Source: Candidatus Blautia intestinigallinarum (lineage in GTDB: Bacteria; Bacillota; Clostridia; Lachnospirales; Lachnospiraceae). Taken from it: 64,000 nt of DNA. Below the pieces are notes generated by a model. That model was not told where the DNA came from, did not search any database, and was given only the letters and a program-made list of their open reading frames with translations. The position numbers and the translations under genes were made by a program. The stretch covers positions 62,001 to 126,000 of the forward strand of contig DXIX01000002.1 of the NCBI GenBank assembly GCA_019112635.1, written 5' to 3'. Positions 9,402 to 19,830 of this stretch are shown in pieces. Positions within the stretch are counted from its first letter, which is position 1. Each line of letters begins with the position of its first letter.

Positions 9402-11699
9402 AATCCAGAATACCGCACTCGCCTTCAGGCCTTCTGCCAAAAGGGGCGGTGTGAATTCCAAATGCAGGCTATGGCTTCCAGCGGATATCTTCACTCCCTG
9501 GAATCCCAGGTCTGCTTTTTCTATCTCCTGTTCCTGGCCATCCACATAAATCTTCCATCCATTTTCGAATGGAATCTTAAAGACCAGATACCCATCTTCC
9601 TCTGAGTTCACCCATCCGGTGATCTCAGACTCTTTTTCCGGAGCATTCAGGAAAACCCGGGAGGTATTGGTATCTTCCGGAATCTCATCGGAGTCAAAAT
9701 AGTTCTCTCCATCTTCCAGAACCACTGCCTTACTCAAAATCTCTATGCCCTCTTCTCCCTTGGCGCACATCTGCCGGAAGCTTTCCTCTGAAATTGTATT
9801 GGTCTGAACACTTGCCACACTGGCAGATTTTGTATTCCGGTAAAGATAGATATCCCCAAACTGCGTAATCAGACGGTACCCGTACTGCTGCATGTCCCCG
9901 GATCTGGATATCACATAGCGGATTCCGCAAAATGCGGCAAAATCTGAATCCTGAGCCACTTTTGCGAACTGATAATGGTTGGTATCCGAATACATCAATG
10001 CCGGATAACAAGTCTGAACAAAATCTTTCAAATTTCCGTTCATCGTGGAATTATAGGTACTGATTCCCCGATACTCCTGTGCCAGAGAATCCATGCAGGC
10101 TGTCGCCCCCACATAAGTCTTTTCCACCCGGTAGAACTCCGGATCCGTGGCTCTTAGATAATTCAATGCCTGCCTGATATCCCGGCTATATAACTCTCCA
10201 AAATAAGACGAGTCTCCTTTCTTCAGAGCGACTCTCTCCACAAAACAGGCATTTCCCTCAGACACCATGTTGACTACGACAGCCAGAAGAAGCAGTGTGT
10301 ACAGTCCTTTCCGGAAAGTCTGAGTCTTCACCAGCCCCATACACAAAATCACTCCCGCCATAATCTCACCGGTCATAGCAAGAATACTGGCATTCGTCTT
10401 GTGCCCCACGAAAAATGCCCGGTCATACCCTGCATGATACACCTTGATCATCAGGAGGGTGGTGAGGATGAGCCCTACATAGCTGATTTTACCCGTCTCC
10501 ATCAGCCAGTCAACCATCCAGGCAGTCACAATGACAAAAATCGGAATGAAGATAAAAGTATAACGGCTGAAAGGTTCCGTAAATCCGTTGAAAATAATTC
10601 CTCCCAGCGGGAGTACCAACGCCAGGCCGATCATCGCCGCTATGGCGTATCCGATAACCTTTCTTCTCGTGGTATACTTGGTCCGCCACAAAAGGAACAG
10701 ATACTGAACTCCCAGAAATACAAACAGCGTGGAGGTGAACGTCACCGGATCCTCATAATAGTTGAGGTAGCCGGCATATCCAGACACATTTTCCACGGCC
10801 ATTCCCCGCAGGTTGCTGGAGAAAAAACGATCCAGCAAAGTCTCATAATAGACATTGGGATAGAGGGTCAGTCCATCTAAGATTCTGGATATCAAAGAGG
10901 TGTCACTCTCCATCCGGGCAGATACCCCGAAAATCACCGCCGCCGTGGGCAGAAGAACCATCAGACTCATTCCCACTCCCAGAAGGATACTTCCGCAGGA
11001 GGCAAAGAACAGTTTTACCTTTGCCTTCGTCTTCTCATGTTCCATCATGAGGAGACGTGCGATGAGATAAAAGCCCACCAGAATCATACTCATATAGGCC
11101 AGGTATGTGCTGTAGACAGCGGTGGCACAGACCATCAGCGGAAACAAGGGGGTAATTTTCTTTTTCTGAAGAGATCTCTCCAGCAAAAACAGCAGAACCG
11201 GCACATATACCGTAATCATACCGAATTGGTAATGCTGTCCCCACACAATGAGAAAACCATTCAGGCCATAAATGTAAGCCCCCAGAAGCTTTGCCTTCGC
11301 AGAAAAAGAATAGTATCCCAGAAGATGATACATGGCAAATCCCGCCAGCAGAATTCTTCCCAGCTGAATCCAGACCAGATAATACACCATATATTCCGGC
11401 CCTGTGATCACTCCCAGAAGATACAGAAGGATCAAAGAAGGGTCAAACAGATTCAGATTAAACATATTGGTTCCGAATCCGTTTGTGAAGTCCCACCAGG
11501 AAAAACTGCCTCTGCGGATGTGGTTGACGATGGTCTGGTAGTGCATGGTGTACTGCTGCCAGGTGTCATTTCCAGAATCGTTAAATACCGGCAGATCCCC
11601 GCCAAAAATATATCTCCAGTAAATACACAAGCCGCTGGCGAGAAGCATCGCCAGCAGCAGAAATTTTGTTTTTTGTTCTTTTGTTGCTAATCGTTTCAT
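9342..11699 (-). CDS. YfhO-family multi-TM membrane protein
   Basis: GGDLPVFNDSGNDTWQQYTMHYQ...FTNGFGTNMFNLNLFDP N-terminus and many TM helices. Confidence 0.85.
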   Translation of the reverse strand: MKRLATKEQKTKFLLLAMLLASGLCIYWRYIFGGDLPVFNDSGNDTWQQYTMHYQTIVNHIRRGSFSWWDFTNGFGTNMFNLNLFDPSLILLYLLGVITGPEYMVYYLVWIQLGRILLAGFAMYHLLGYYSFSAKAKLLGAYIYGLNGFLIVWGQHYQFGMITVYVPVLLFLLERSLQKKKITPLFPLMVCATAVYSTYLAYMSMILVGFYLIARLLMMEHEKTKAKVKLFFASCGSILLGVGMSLMVLLPTAAVIFGVSARMESDTSLISRILDGLTLYPNVYYETLLDRFFSSNLRGMAVENVSGYAGYLNYYEDPVTFTSTLFVFLGVQYLFLLWRTKYTTRRKVIGYAIAAMIGLALVLPLGGIIFNGFTEPFSRYTFIFIPIFVIVTAWMVDWLMETGKISYVGLILTTLLMIKVYHAGYDRAFFVGHKTNASILAMTGEIMAGVILCMGLVKTQTFRKGLYTLLLLAVVVNMVSEGNACFVERVALKKGDSSYFGELYSRDIRQALNYLRATDPEFYRVEKTYVGATACMDSLAQEYRGISTYNSTMNGNLKDFVQTCYPALMYSDTNHYQFAKVAQDSDFAAFCGIRYVISRSGDMQQYGYRLITQFGDIYLYRNTKSASVASVQTNTISEESFRQMCAKGEEGIEILSKAVVLEDGENYFDSDEIPEDTNTSRVFLNAPEKESEITGWVNSEEDGYLVFKIPFENGWKIYVDGQEQEIEKADLGFQGVKISAGSHSLHLEFTPPLLAEGLKASAVFWILFLVFVAQFYYDKRKTKKN

Positions 11700-11719
11700 C
11701 CACTCTCATCTCCATGGAA

Positions 11720-12565
11720 TTATCCGCGGATAATTTTCAGATAGCGTGACAGCGCGTCCTGCCAGCTGGGCAGGCGTTTAAATCCCATCTCATCCAGCTT
11801 ATCTTTATTCAGGCGGCTGTTGTGAGGACGTTTTGCCTTAGCCTGAAATTCCTCACTGGTAACCGGAACCACATTGACAGAAATTCCTGCCTGACGGAAA
11901 ATCTCCACAGCAAACTCATACCAGGTGCACAGCCCCTCGTTCGTGGCATGATAGCGTCCGTATTTATCTGTCTCAATCATATCCACCAGAAGCCTGGACA
12001 GATCATAAGTATAGGTCGGAGATCCGACCTGATCATTGACCACAGTAATCGTGTCATGATTCTCGGCAAGCTTCAGCATGGTCTTAATGAAGTTCTTTCC
12101 ATTGACGCCGAACACCCAGGCAATACGGACAATAAAATACTTATCCAGATTCTCTTCAATGGCCAGCTCTCCTTCGTATTTCGTCTGACCGTACACGTTG
12201 AGGGGATCCCTCTTGTCATCCGGCTCCCAGGGGCGGGTTCCTTCCCCGTCAAATACATAGTCTGTGCTCAGATACAGCATGGGAATATCCAGCTTTTTAC
12301 ATACTTTTGCAATGTTTTCTGTTCCCTGGGCATTGACTTTCCTGCACAGATCCACGTTATCCTCTGCCGCATCCACCGCCGTGTAAGCCGCACAGTGAAT
12401 CACCTTGTCCGCTCCGGATTCTGTGATCACACGGTCCACCGCCTGGGCGTCCGTGATGTCCATCTCCTGCACATCCACGCCAATCCCTTCATATCCTCTC
12501 TTGGCCAGTTCATTCATCACATCGTATCCAAGCTGGCCTTTCGCACCTGTTACCAATACTTTCAT
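11720..12565 (-). CDS. rfbD: dTDP-4-dehydrorhamnose reductase
   Basis: MKVLVTGAKGQLGYDV...YLSTDYVFDGEGTRPWEPDDKRDPLNVYGQTKYEGE. Confidence 0.96.
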   Translation of the reverse strand: MKVLVTGAKGQLGYDVMNELAKRGYEGIGVDVQEMDITDAQAVDRVITESGADKVIHCAAYTAVDAAEDNVDLCRKVNAQGTENIAKVCKKLDIPMLYLSTDYVFDGEGTRPWEPDDKRDPLNVYGQTKYEGELAIEENLDKYFIVRIAWVFGVNGKNFIKTMLKLAENHDTITVVNDQVGSPTYTYDLSRLLVDMIETDKYGRYHATNEGLCTWYEFAVEIFRQAGISVNVVPVTSEEFQAKAKRPHNSRLNKDKLDEMGFKRLPSWQDALSRYLKIIRG

Positions 12566-12621
12566 TGTACACCTCCTGTGTTTTGTCTCCTTCTATCTCT
12601 GATTTATATTTTCCGCATTTC

Positions 12622-15075
12622 TCAAAGTCTTTTCAGAGAAAAGTCCTGGCTGTCCAAAGTCAAATTCGGATTATAGTAGGGATCCGGTTTGCGGAAGATA
12701 TCCGGCCAATGCTGTTCCAGCGTCGCGATCTCTTTGTTGAAACGCGCAATTTTCTCCGGTGTATCCTCCAGTCCTCTGGACTTTGACTCATAGTGATACA
12801 GCTCCGCATAAGGATTGTATACCACCAGTTTCCCATAATCCCTGACTTTAATACAGAAATCAATGTCATTGAACGCTACCTGCAGATCCTCACTCAAACC
12901 TCCGACTGCGTCGAAAATCTCTTTTTTCACCATCATACAGGCCGCTGTCACTGCGCTGTAATCCTGTGCACAGATGATTCTGTGGCAGTATCCGGTGGAA
13001 GTTCTCGGCTGCTGGACAAAACAATGTCCCGCGATTCCTCCAAATCCCAGCACAACTCCGGCGTGCTGAATCGTATCATCCTCATAATACAGCCTTGCTC
13101 CCACAATTCCCACATCATCTCTCATGCAGTATCCCAGCAGTTCTTCCAGACAATCCGGATTAATGATCTCCGTGTCATTGTTCAGCAAAAGCAGATACTC
13201 GCCTTTTGCCTCCTTTGCGCCAAAATTATTGATGGCGGAATAGTTAAACGGTCCATCCCAGTAAAGCACATGCGCCTTCGGATCTTCCTTTTCCAGTTTC
13301 TGATAGTATTCGAAGGTCTCCTTCTGCGTACTGTTGTTTTCCACAATAATATACTCATAATTTTGATAGGTGGACTTCTCCTCTATGGAATTCATACACC
13401 GTCTCAAATCTTCGATATGATCTTTATTCGGAATGATAATGGAGATCAATGGATCATAATCTCTTATAAATTTTGTCCGGTACAGTCCCAGATATTCTCC
13501 CTGAAGAACCTCTGCCTTCACGCCGATCCTGTCATAATGTGCCTGGACTGCTCTTTGTCCCGCGTCAAAAGCATAACGTTTGCTCTCCGGGTTCTCGGAA
13601 GTGGACTGCTCATGGCTCCTCCAATGGTAGAGAATCTTCGGCACATGGCAGATCTGATCCGTCGCTTCCACACAGCGGAAGATAAAATCATAATCCTGCG
13701 CCCCATCGTATTCCGGCCTTAACATCCCAACCTTCTCGATCAGACTTTTCTTCGCCATGAACAGATGACAGATATAATTCACGGAACACAGCAGATCCAG
13801 GTTGAAATCCGGCTTAAAATGCGGCTGGAAAAACTTGTTGCCGTCCATAGTCATCTTATCCTCATCCGAATAAAAGACTTCCAGTTTCGGATTCTCATTA
13901 TATGCCTTCACATACTCAAACAGCGCATTGGCTGTCAGAACATCATCGTGGTCTGCGAAAGCCACAAAATCTCCTGTGGAAATCCCCATCGCTGCATTGG
14001 TATTCTGGGAAATCTGAAGGGGCTTTTCAGAAGAGATCACCCGGATCCTGGAATCTTTCTCCTGGTATTCCTTCAGCACCTGCTCCAGCGGAGAATTTGC
14101 TCCGCTTCCATCCGACAGACACAGTTCCCAATTGGAATAGGTCTGGGCTTGAACAGACTCGATCAGCTGTCTCAAATACTCCCGATCCGTCTTATACAGG
14201 GGCACAACAATACTGATCTTCGGCGTGAGCGAAAATTTGGTCTTCCTTTGTCTCTCCAGCTCCGCACTGGAAGGCAGATGTTTCGGCAGCCACTTCTGAT
14301 AGTCCACAGGCCGTTCTTTGACCGTTGTCAGCTTGTGAAATGCTTTCACCGCCAAGGCTCTCGCCCCATGGGTTTTCAGATAACTCATTCCCTTTTTGCG
14401 GTATTTCTCCACCTTGTTTTTCAATATCACTGCCGGCTGCAGACTGACCACATGTACCGCTTTCGCTTCCGGAGTCCAGAAGACCAGATACAGTTTTTTA
14501 CTCTGAATCTGCTCCAGCTGAATGAAAAATCCACATTTCTCTTCCACCTGGCATTCCTTGTACATCTCTGTCACATCCACACGGTTTGTCATCTGAATGC
14601 TGCAGGAAACCGGTGTTTTGTTCTCGTCGAAAACCTTAACCGCCACACGCTGCTGGGCTACAGCCCATCCTCTGAGCTGGCACGTCTTCTCTTTGACATT
14701 TACCCGCTCCTCTTCCATATAATACTGGGGCTTTCCCTGACGTGCCAGAAGCTCTCTCACACTGATGGTAAACCAGGTCTGACGGTCTCCTTCCAGCACC
14801 GCCATAATCTTCAATTTCGAGAATTCTTTTAAATTATCCGGCAGGTCCACATACACCGTCACCTTCCTGCCGTTCAACAATTCCCATTCTTTGAAACGCT
14901 CCAGGGCACTTGTGGTCTCCCAGTCTTCCATCCTCGCCTCGATCCGCACGGAATCCAGATAGGCCTCCACCTCATATTCTTTTGGAAAAGTTCCCTGGAG
15001 AATATAGATATTCGGATTGAGCAGGTGAAACCGTTCTCTTTTGACTTCCAGTAACTGCTGATTCATCTCACTCAA
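12622..15075 (-). CDS. Large GT2-family glycosyltransferase with extra N-terminal region and two GT-A domains
   Basis: ISIVVPLYKTDREYLRQLIESVQAQTYSNWELCLSDGS; ISIIIPNKDHIEDLRRCMNSIEEKSTYQNYEYIIVENNS. Confidence 0.9.
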   Translation of the reverse strand: MSEMNQQLLEVKRERFHLLNPNIYILQGTFPKEYEVEAYLDSVRIEARMEDWETTSALERFKEWELLNGRKVTVYVDLPDNLKEFSKLKIMAVLEGDRQTWFTISVRELLARQGKPQYYMEEERVNVKEKTCQLRGWAVAQQRVAVKVFDENKTPVSCSIQMTNRVDVTEMYKECQVEEKCGFFIQLEQIQSKKLYLVFWTPEAKAVHVVSLQPAVILKNKVEKYRKKGMSYLKTHGARALAVKAFHKLTTVKERPVDYQKWLPKHLPSSAELERQRKTKFSLTPKISIVVPLYKTDREYLRQLIESVQAQTYSNWELCLSDGSGANSPLEQVLKEYQEKDSRIRVISSEKPLQISQNTNAAMGISTGDFVAFADHDDVLTANALFEYVKAYNENPKLEVFYSDEDKMTMDGNKFFQPHFKPDFNLDLLCSVNYICHLFMAKKSLIEKVGMLRPEYDGAQDYDFIFRCVEATDQICHVPKILYHWRSHEQSTSENPESKRYAFDAGQRAVQAHYDRIGVKAEVLQGEYLGLYRTKFIRDYDPLISIIIPNKDHIEDLRRCMNSIEEKSTYQNYEYIIVENNSTQKETFEYYQKLEKEDPKAHVLYWDGPFNYSAINNFGAKEAKGEYLLLLNNDTEIINPDCLEELLGYCMRDDVGIVGARLYYEDDTIQHAGVVLGFGGIAGHCFVQQPRTSTGYCHRIICAQDYSAVTAACMMVKKEIFDAVGGLSEDLQVAFNDIDFCIKVRDYGKLVVYNPYAELYHYESKSRGLEDTPEKIARFNKEIATLEQHWPDIFRKPDPYYNPNLTLDSQDFSLKRL

Positions 15076-17611
15076 TTCCTTTCTTCTTGTCTTTTTCTAT
15101 CTCTTCCACAATCTCAAATTTCTCATAGGCACTGCAGATCGAACAGTCTCCTCTCACCAGAGTCAGATTGGGATTGTAATAAGGATCTCCCTGTTCCAGA
15201 ATTCCTGCCCATTTCTCACGGAATCTGCGGATCTCCTTTTTAAACCTTGCTTTCTTCTCCGGCGTATCCTCAAATCCTCTGGATTTTGACTCATAATGGT
15301 ACAGCTCTGCATAGGGATGAAACACCACCAGCTGCCCCAGCGCTCTCACCTTCAGACATAAATCAATATCATTCAGCGCCACCACAAATTCTTCGTCAAA
15401 TCCTCCGATCAGCTGATAAATGGAACGCTTGATCATCAGGCAGGCCGCTGTCACCGCACTGATATCCTGAATGGCCGCCAGTCTTCCGAAATACCCTGTC
15501 TCGCCTCTGCGGAACCGGGTGAGGATATGTCCGGCAAATCCACCCACACCGACTACAACACCGGCATGCTGAACGGTATCATCCGAATAATAAAGCTTAG
15601 CTCCTACGATCCCCACATCTTCTCTCTGACAGTATCCCAGCATCTCGGACATCCAGTCCGGACTGATGACTTCGGTATCGTTGTTGAGCAAAAGGAGGTA
15701 TTCTCCTGTGGCGTATTCTGCCCCGTAATTGTTGATTGCAGAATAATTGAACGGCCCCTCCCAGGTTACCACCTTTACGTTGGAATATTTTCTCTGCAAT
15801 TCCTCGTAAAAAGCAAAGGTCTCCGGCAGTTCGCTGTTGTTCTCCACCACAATGATTTCGTAGTTCGGATAAGTGGTTTTCTCTTCGATGGAAACCACAC
15901 ATTTCTCCAGATCCTGTCTGTGGTCCTTATTCAGAATAATCACAGAAACCTTCGGATTCCCTTTCACTTTCATAATTGTCCGGAACACAATAAAGATTCC
16001 CGTGTACTCCACCACCGCATCGTATCCCATCCGGCGGTAGTGGTCTTCCAGGGCACGTTTCCCGGCATCGATGGCGTACTGTTTACTCTCTGGATTTCCA
16101 GCCGTGGAATTATCGTGCGCCCTCCAGTGGTATAGAACTTTAGGCACATGGGCAATGTGCTCTGTCTGTTCACAGCAGCGGAGAATGAAGTCATAGTCCT
16201 GTGCTCCATCATACTCAGACCGCAGCATTCCCACCCGGTCGATCAATGTTCTGCGTACCAGGAAAATATGACAGATATAGTTAATACTTCTCAGAAAGTC
16301 AAAATTAAAATCCGGCTTGAAGCGAGGAGAAGAGTGTACAGTTCCTTCACTGTTGATCAGATCTTCATCGGTATAGACAATGTCCGTTCTTGGATCTTTG
16401 TTGATGGCCTTTACCATCTCGAACAAGGCGTTGGGAGCCACCAGATCATCATGGTCACAGAACATCACATACTCTCCCGTTCCCATCCCGATGGCATAAT
16501 TCGTGTTGCCGGATATTCCCAGATTTTCCTTGATTTTCCGATAGTAAATCCGCTTCTCCGTTCCGTAGTGTTTCAGCAGATACTCTCCCGGTCTGGAACT
16601 GGTGCTTCCATCAGCCAGGCAGAGCTCCCAGTTGGCGTAACTCTGAGCCAGAATGGAATCCACCAATGCTTTCAGATATTTCTCCGGTGTATTAAACAGC
16701 GGAATTACAATACTGATCTTCGGCTCATAACTGAAATGGTAAGCCGCCTGTTCTTTTAGTTCCTTGGATGTGGCCTGATTTTTCTTCCACCAGTAGGCAT
16801 ATTTCTCACTCTCCGTATAGATTTCCTCTTTTACGAAATCCACAAAGCCTCCCACACCTCTGCTCTTTAGGACCTGAAGGTTTCTTGCTCCGTTCTCTCT
16901 TTTTAATACTTTTTTGACCCTTCCTCTCACGGAATTTTCGTAATCAAATTCCTTCATGTCGATCACTTTTTCCTTGGAAGTCAGGTCATTCCAGAATTTC
17001 AGGATCATTTTCTGAGAGGTGACTTTCTTCCTTGGCACCTCGATCACAAAACCGCAGGCATAATCCGGTTCCAATCCCTCTTCCTGGATCACATCACTTC
17101 GCACAATTCTGTAATTCGCTGTACAGGCGATCGGCCTTCCTTTCTCATCAGTCAGGGACATGTGATCCTGGCGGAGAGTGTCAATACACCAGCCCTGAAG
17201 CAGGACATCCTCTCCGTCCCTTTTCAGAACATCAATCTGGTAGCGGATAGAAAAATCCCGGTACTCCTGGGCCATCTGACGGCGTTCCTTCTGGATCAGT
17301 ACCTTTGATTCCTCACCCTGTTTGAGCCGGACCGTCACTCTCTCAAATCTCTGAAGCAGTACCTCCACATTGGAGATGACCACCTGAAATCCGATATTCT
17401 GGTCCTCTGGCTTCAACTCCGGCCGTGCCTCCAGCACATCCGGCCTTGGAAAGGCTATTGCCTGAAAAGAAATGGGAGTCACCTCATCTCCTCGAACCTG
17501 GATCTCAACGGGGCCTTCTCCCTGAGCCACCCGCCATCCCTGGATGATATATTCCCCCTGGTTTTTGCGGATGTATTTCTCCACATCCACAACTGCAATA
17601 ATTTTTCCCAT
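15068..17611 (-). CDS. Large GT2-family glycosyltransferase, paralog of the 12622..15075 product
   Basis: ISIVIPLFNTPEKYLKALVDSILAQSYANWELCLADGS; VSVIILNKDHRQDLEKCVVSIEEKTTYPNYEIIVVENNS; ends with same AFNDIDxCLKVR...YESKSRG block. Confidence 0.9.
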   Translation of the reverse strand: MGKIIAVVDVEKYIRKNQGEYIIQGWRVAQGEGPVEIQVRGDEVTPISFQAIAFPRPDVLEARPELKPEDQNIGFQVVISNVEVLLQRFERVTVRLKQGEESKVLIQKERRQMAQEYRDFSIRYQIDVLKRDGEDVLLQGWCIDTLRQDHMSLTDEKGRPIACTANYRIVRSDVIQEEGLEPDYACGFVIEVPRKKVTSQKMILKFWNDLTSKEKVIDMKEFDYENSVRGRVKKVLKRENGARNLQVLKSRGVGGFVDFVKEEIYTESEKYAYWWKKNQATSKELKEQAAYHFSYEPKISIVIPLFNTPEKYLKALVDSILAQSYANWELCLADGSTSSRPGEYLLKHYGTEKRIYYRKIKENLGISGNTNYAIGMGTGEYVMFCDHDDLVAPNALFEMVKAINKDPRTDIVYTDEDLINSEGTVHSSPRFKPDFNFDFLRSINYICHIFLVRRTLIDRVGMLRSEYDGAQDYDFILRCCEQTEHIAHVPKVLYHWRAHDNSTAGNPESKQYAIDAGKRALEDHYRRMGYDAVVEYTGIFIVFRTIMKVKGNPKVSVIILNKDHRQDLEKCVVSIEEKTTYPNYEIIVVENNSELPETFAFYEELQRKYSNVKVVTWEGPFNYSAINNYGAEYATGEYLLLLNNDTEVISPDWMSEMLGYCQREDVGIVGAKLYYSDDTVQHAGVVVGVGGFAGHILTRFRRGETGYFGRLAAIQDISAVTAACLMIKRSIYQLIGGFDEEFVVALNDIDLCLKVRALGQLVVFHPYAELYHYESKSRGFEDTPEKKARFKKEIRRFREKWAGILEQGDPYYNPNLTLVRGDCSICSAYEKFEIVEEIEKDKKKGIE

Positions 17612-17636
17612 TCTATTGCTTCCTTTCCTTATTGTT

Positions 17637-18896
17637 TCACTCCTTGCCTCTCATTCCCCGATAACGCTGATAAGCTTTCCATACTTTCGTGTGTTCCATC
17701 TCATCAATCTTCCGCCCCAGCTGCTGTGTCTCTTCACGAAGTGAGCGGATCTGCGCCTCCTCCTTCTGGAATCTCCTGGCCATTCCCTCCAGGAAGCCTG
17801 CCTCCACAGGATGCACTTCCAGGTAAATCTCCAGCTCTTCTGCCCCTGCCGGTACTGGAATGTTCGTCAGATTCGGGTCATCTTTTGCGATGTAAATCCA
17901 TTGTCCGCTGCTCCATCCATTCTCGCAGTGATATTGTGCTGGAATGTCCCCCGGCTGAAAATTCAATTTGTGAATTTTCACCGCACAGGCACAGCTTCCC
18001 GGATCCACACGCAGATAATCCACACCTTCTGAGATCGGAACCCTTACTTGAACCTTTTCCTCCCGGATGGGATAGAGTCTGGAATGATGCTCCTCAAATC
18101 CTGTTCCGAAAGACTCATACACCTGCAGATTCTCTCCCATCAGGACTTTGATTTCCTTGATCCCCGGACTGATGTCCCGGTACATCTCCCGCATGGGGAC
18201 ATGATTTCCCGTGATGTAGCGCTGAAACTGTACTTCCATCTCCCGGTAAGCCTTCAGCTCCTGATCTGTAATTCCCAGCTTCTGGTAGGGCAAAAACTCA
18301 TGGAATCCCTGCCTTTTGCTGTGGGTGTCCACGTAATAATGCAGGGCACGGTACACTATATAATTTCCTGGTATGGGAAAATCGAAAGTCCACTCATAAT
18401 CAATGATTGTGGCAGGCTTCGCCAAAAGCAAATTGGAGCAGACCAGATCGATGTCTGAAACTTCCGCACAGAAAAGCCCATCCGGAAGCTTGGCATCCCC
18501 GAACACCTGCTCAAACATTGCCGTCTTCTCAAATTTTTTCCGACTGTGAACTTTTTGAAGAAATCGGAGATAGTTCATAAGATCCTGGAAAGCCTCTTCC
18601 TTAAATCCCTGATCCAGCTTCTCATCCAGATACTCCTCCAGGCTTTCTGCCTGAAGATAAGCCAGCCGGACACCATTCTCCATCTCTTCACACTCGTTAA
18701 AGGCAAGTCCGCAGTCCTTGAATGTCTCACCCAGTTCCTGCTGCCAGCGGAGCAGATTTTTCACATGGGGAAGCGCTTTTTCTCCTGCCGCTGTCTTTTC
18801 AATCCACCGTCTGTCCCCATCCTGGCAGATGTCTGTCCGGATGGAAAAACGGGGATCCCTCTCATTGGAGAACTTGGAATAAATAACTTTTCTCAT
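17637..18896 (-). CDS. Putative kinase-like (APH/WbdD-kinase-like) protein with C-terminal coiled coil
   Basis: RRWIEKTAAGEKALPHVKNL (Lys region), DIDLVCSNLLLAKPATIIDYEWTFDFPIPGNYIVYRALHYY (kinase-like catalytic/metal region), C-terminal RFQKEEAQIRSLREETQQLGRKIDEMEHTKVWKAYQRYR heptad-like. Confidence 0.6.
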   Translation of the reverse strand: MRKVIYSKFSNERDPRFSIRTDICQDGDRRWIEKTAAGEKALPHVKNLLRWQQELGETFKDCGLAFNECEEMENGVRLAYLQAESLEEYLDEKLDQGFKEEAFQDLMNYLRFLQKVHSRKKFEKTAMFEQVFGDAKLPDGLFCAEVSDIDLVCSNLLLAKPATIIDYEWTFDFPIPGNYIVYRALHYYVDTHSKRQGFHEFLPYQKLGITDQELKAYREMEVQFQRYITGNHVPMREMYRDISPGIKEIKVLMGENLQVYESFGTGFEEHHSRLYPIREEKVQVRVPISEGVDYLRVDPGSCACAVKIHKLNFQPGDIPAQYHCENGWSSGQWIYIAKDDPNLTNIPVPAGAEELEIYLEVHPVEAGFLEGMARRFQKEEAQIRSLREETQQLGRKIDEMEHTKVWKAYQRYRGMRGKE

Positions 18897-19819
18897 CCCT
18901 CTGCCTCCTTTTTCAAAACTACAAAAAACGAATTCGAGAACTGGGGAAACAAGCCATTCTCCACAATGGTATCAAAGACCTTCGCCTCATCAAAAAGCTG
19001 GAGCTTCACCCGGTCAAAGTTATTCACGTTCTGCTTCAGCTCCCCTCTTCTGGGAAGGTAATCATCGGAATAGACCGTCATCGGAAACTTGTAATCCGGA
19101 TAGGGATAATAAAAAGTAGTCTGAAAATCTCCTGCCTGGGCAATCACCGACTCCAGCTCTTTTCTTGAGAAAGTCTTCACCCCTTCGGTGGTTGGATACC
19201 CTTCCAGCCCTTCAAAAAATTTCCCCACATGATCCTCCGTACAGCCAGCCCAGTACTTCAGCCCGAGTCGGTTCTCGATGGCAATGAGAATCTCTCCTCC
19301 CGGCGCCAGATGACTGGCGATCCTGCGCAGCATCTCCACATAAGGCCTTCCGGTTCCAATATAACCTTCCGAATATTCAAACACACCGATCAGCGTAATA
19401 TAGTCATAATCTGTATCCAAAGTCTTCTCAATATCCTGAAAATTTCCCACATGAATCCGGATATTGTTCCGGTCACGGTTCCGCCAGGCGTTGATCAGGC
19501 TTCTCTTTCTGGAGAGATCCACACAGACAAGCTGATCGGCCTGGTCCGCCAATGCCCCTGTGATGGCGCCGCAGCCGGCACCGATCTCAAGCACCTTGCC
19601 CTTTAAGGGATACCAGCTCACAATATTCTGACGGATATGGGAAAAGTGGTACAGAAGAGGCCAGCTCTTCCTCTGGGCAATGATCTGATTGAACTCTTCC
19701 TCTCTGAAATTCTGAGCCACTTCCAACATCTCATCTTCCACCGGGCCGTCACTGTAGAGATCCTCGCCCGGATAAAATTCATAATCTAATTCAATATTTC
19801 CGATTTTTTCTGGTGTCAT
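18893..19819 (-). CDS. Class I SAM-dependent methyltransferase
   Basis: GKVLEIGAGCGAITGALADQADQLVCVDLS motif I; overlaps the kinase-like gene by 4 nt. Confidence 0.9.
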   Translation of the reverse strand: MTPEKIGNIELDYEFYPGEDLYSDGPVEDEMLEVAQNFREEEFNQIIAQRKSWPLLYHFSHIRQNIVSWYPLKGKVLEIGAGCGAITGALADQADQLVCVDLSRKRSLINAWRNRDRNNIRIHVGNFQDIEKTLDTDYDYITLIGVFEYSEGYIGTGRPYVEMLRRIASHLAPGGEILIAIENRLGLKYWAGCTEDHVGKFFEGLEGYPTTEGVKTFSRKELESVIAQAGDFQTTFYYPYPDYKFPMTVYSDDYLPRRGELKQNVNNFDRVKLQLFDEAKVFDTIVENGLFPQFSNSFFVVLKKEAEG

Positions 19820-19830
19820 GCTCCCATCCT

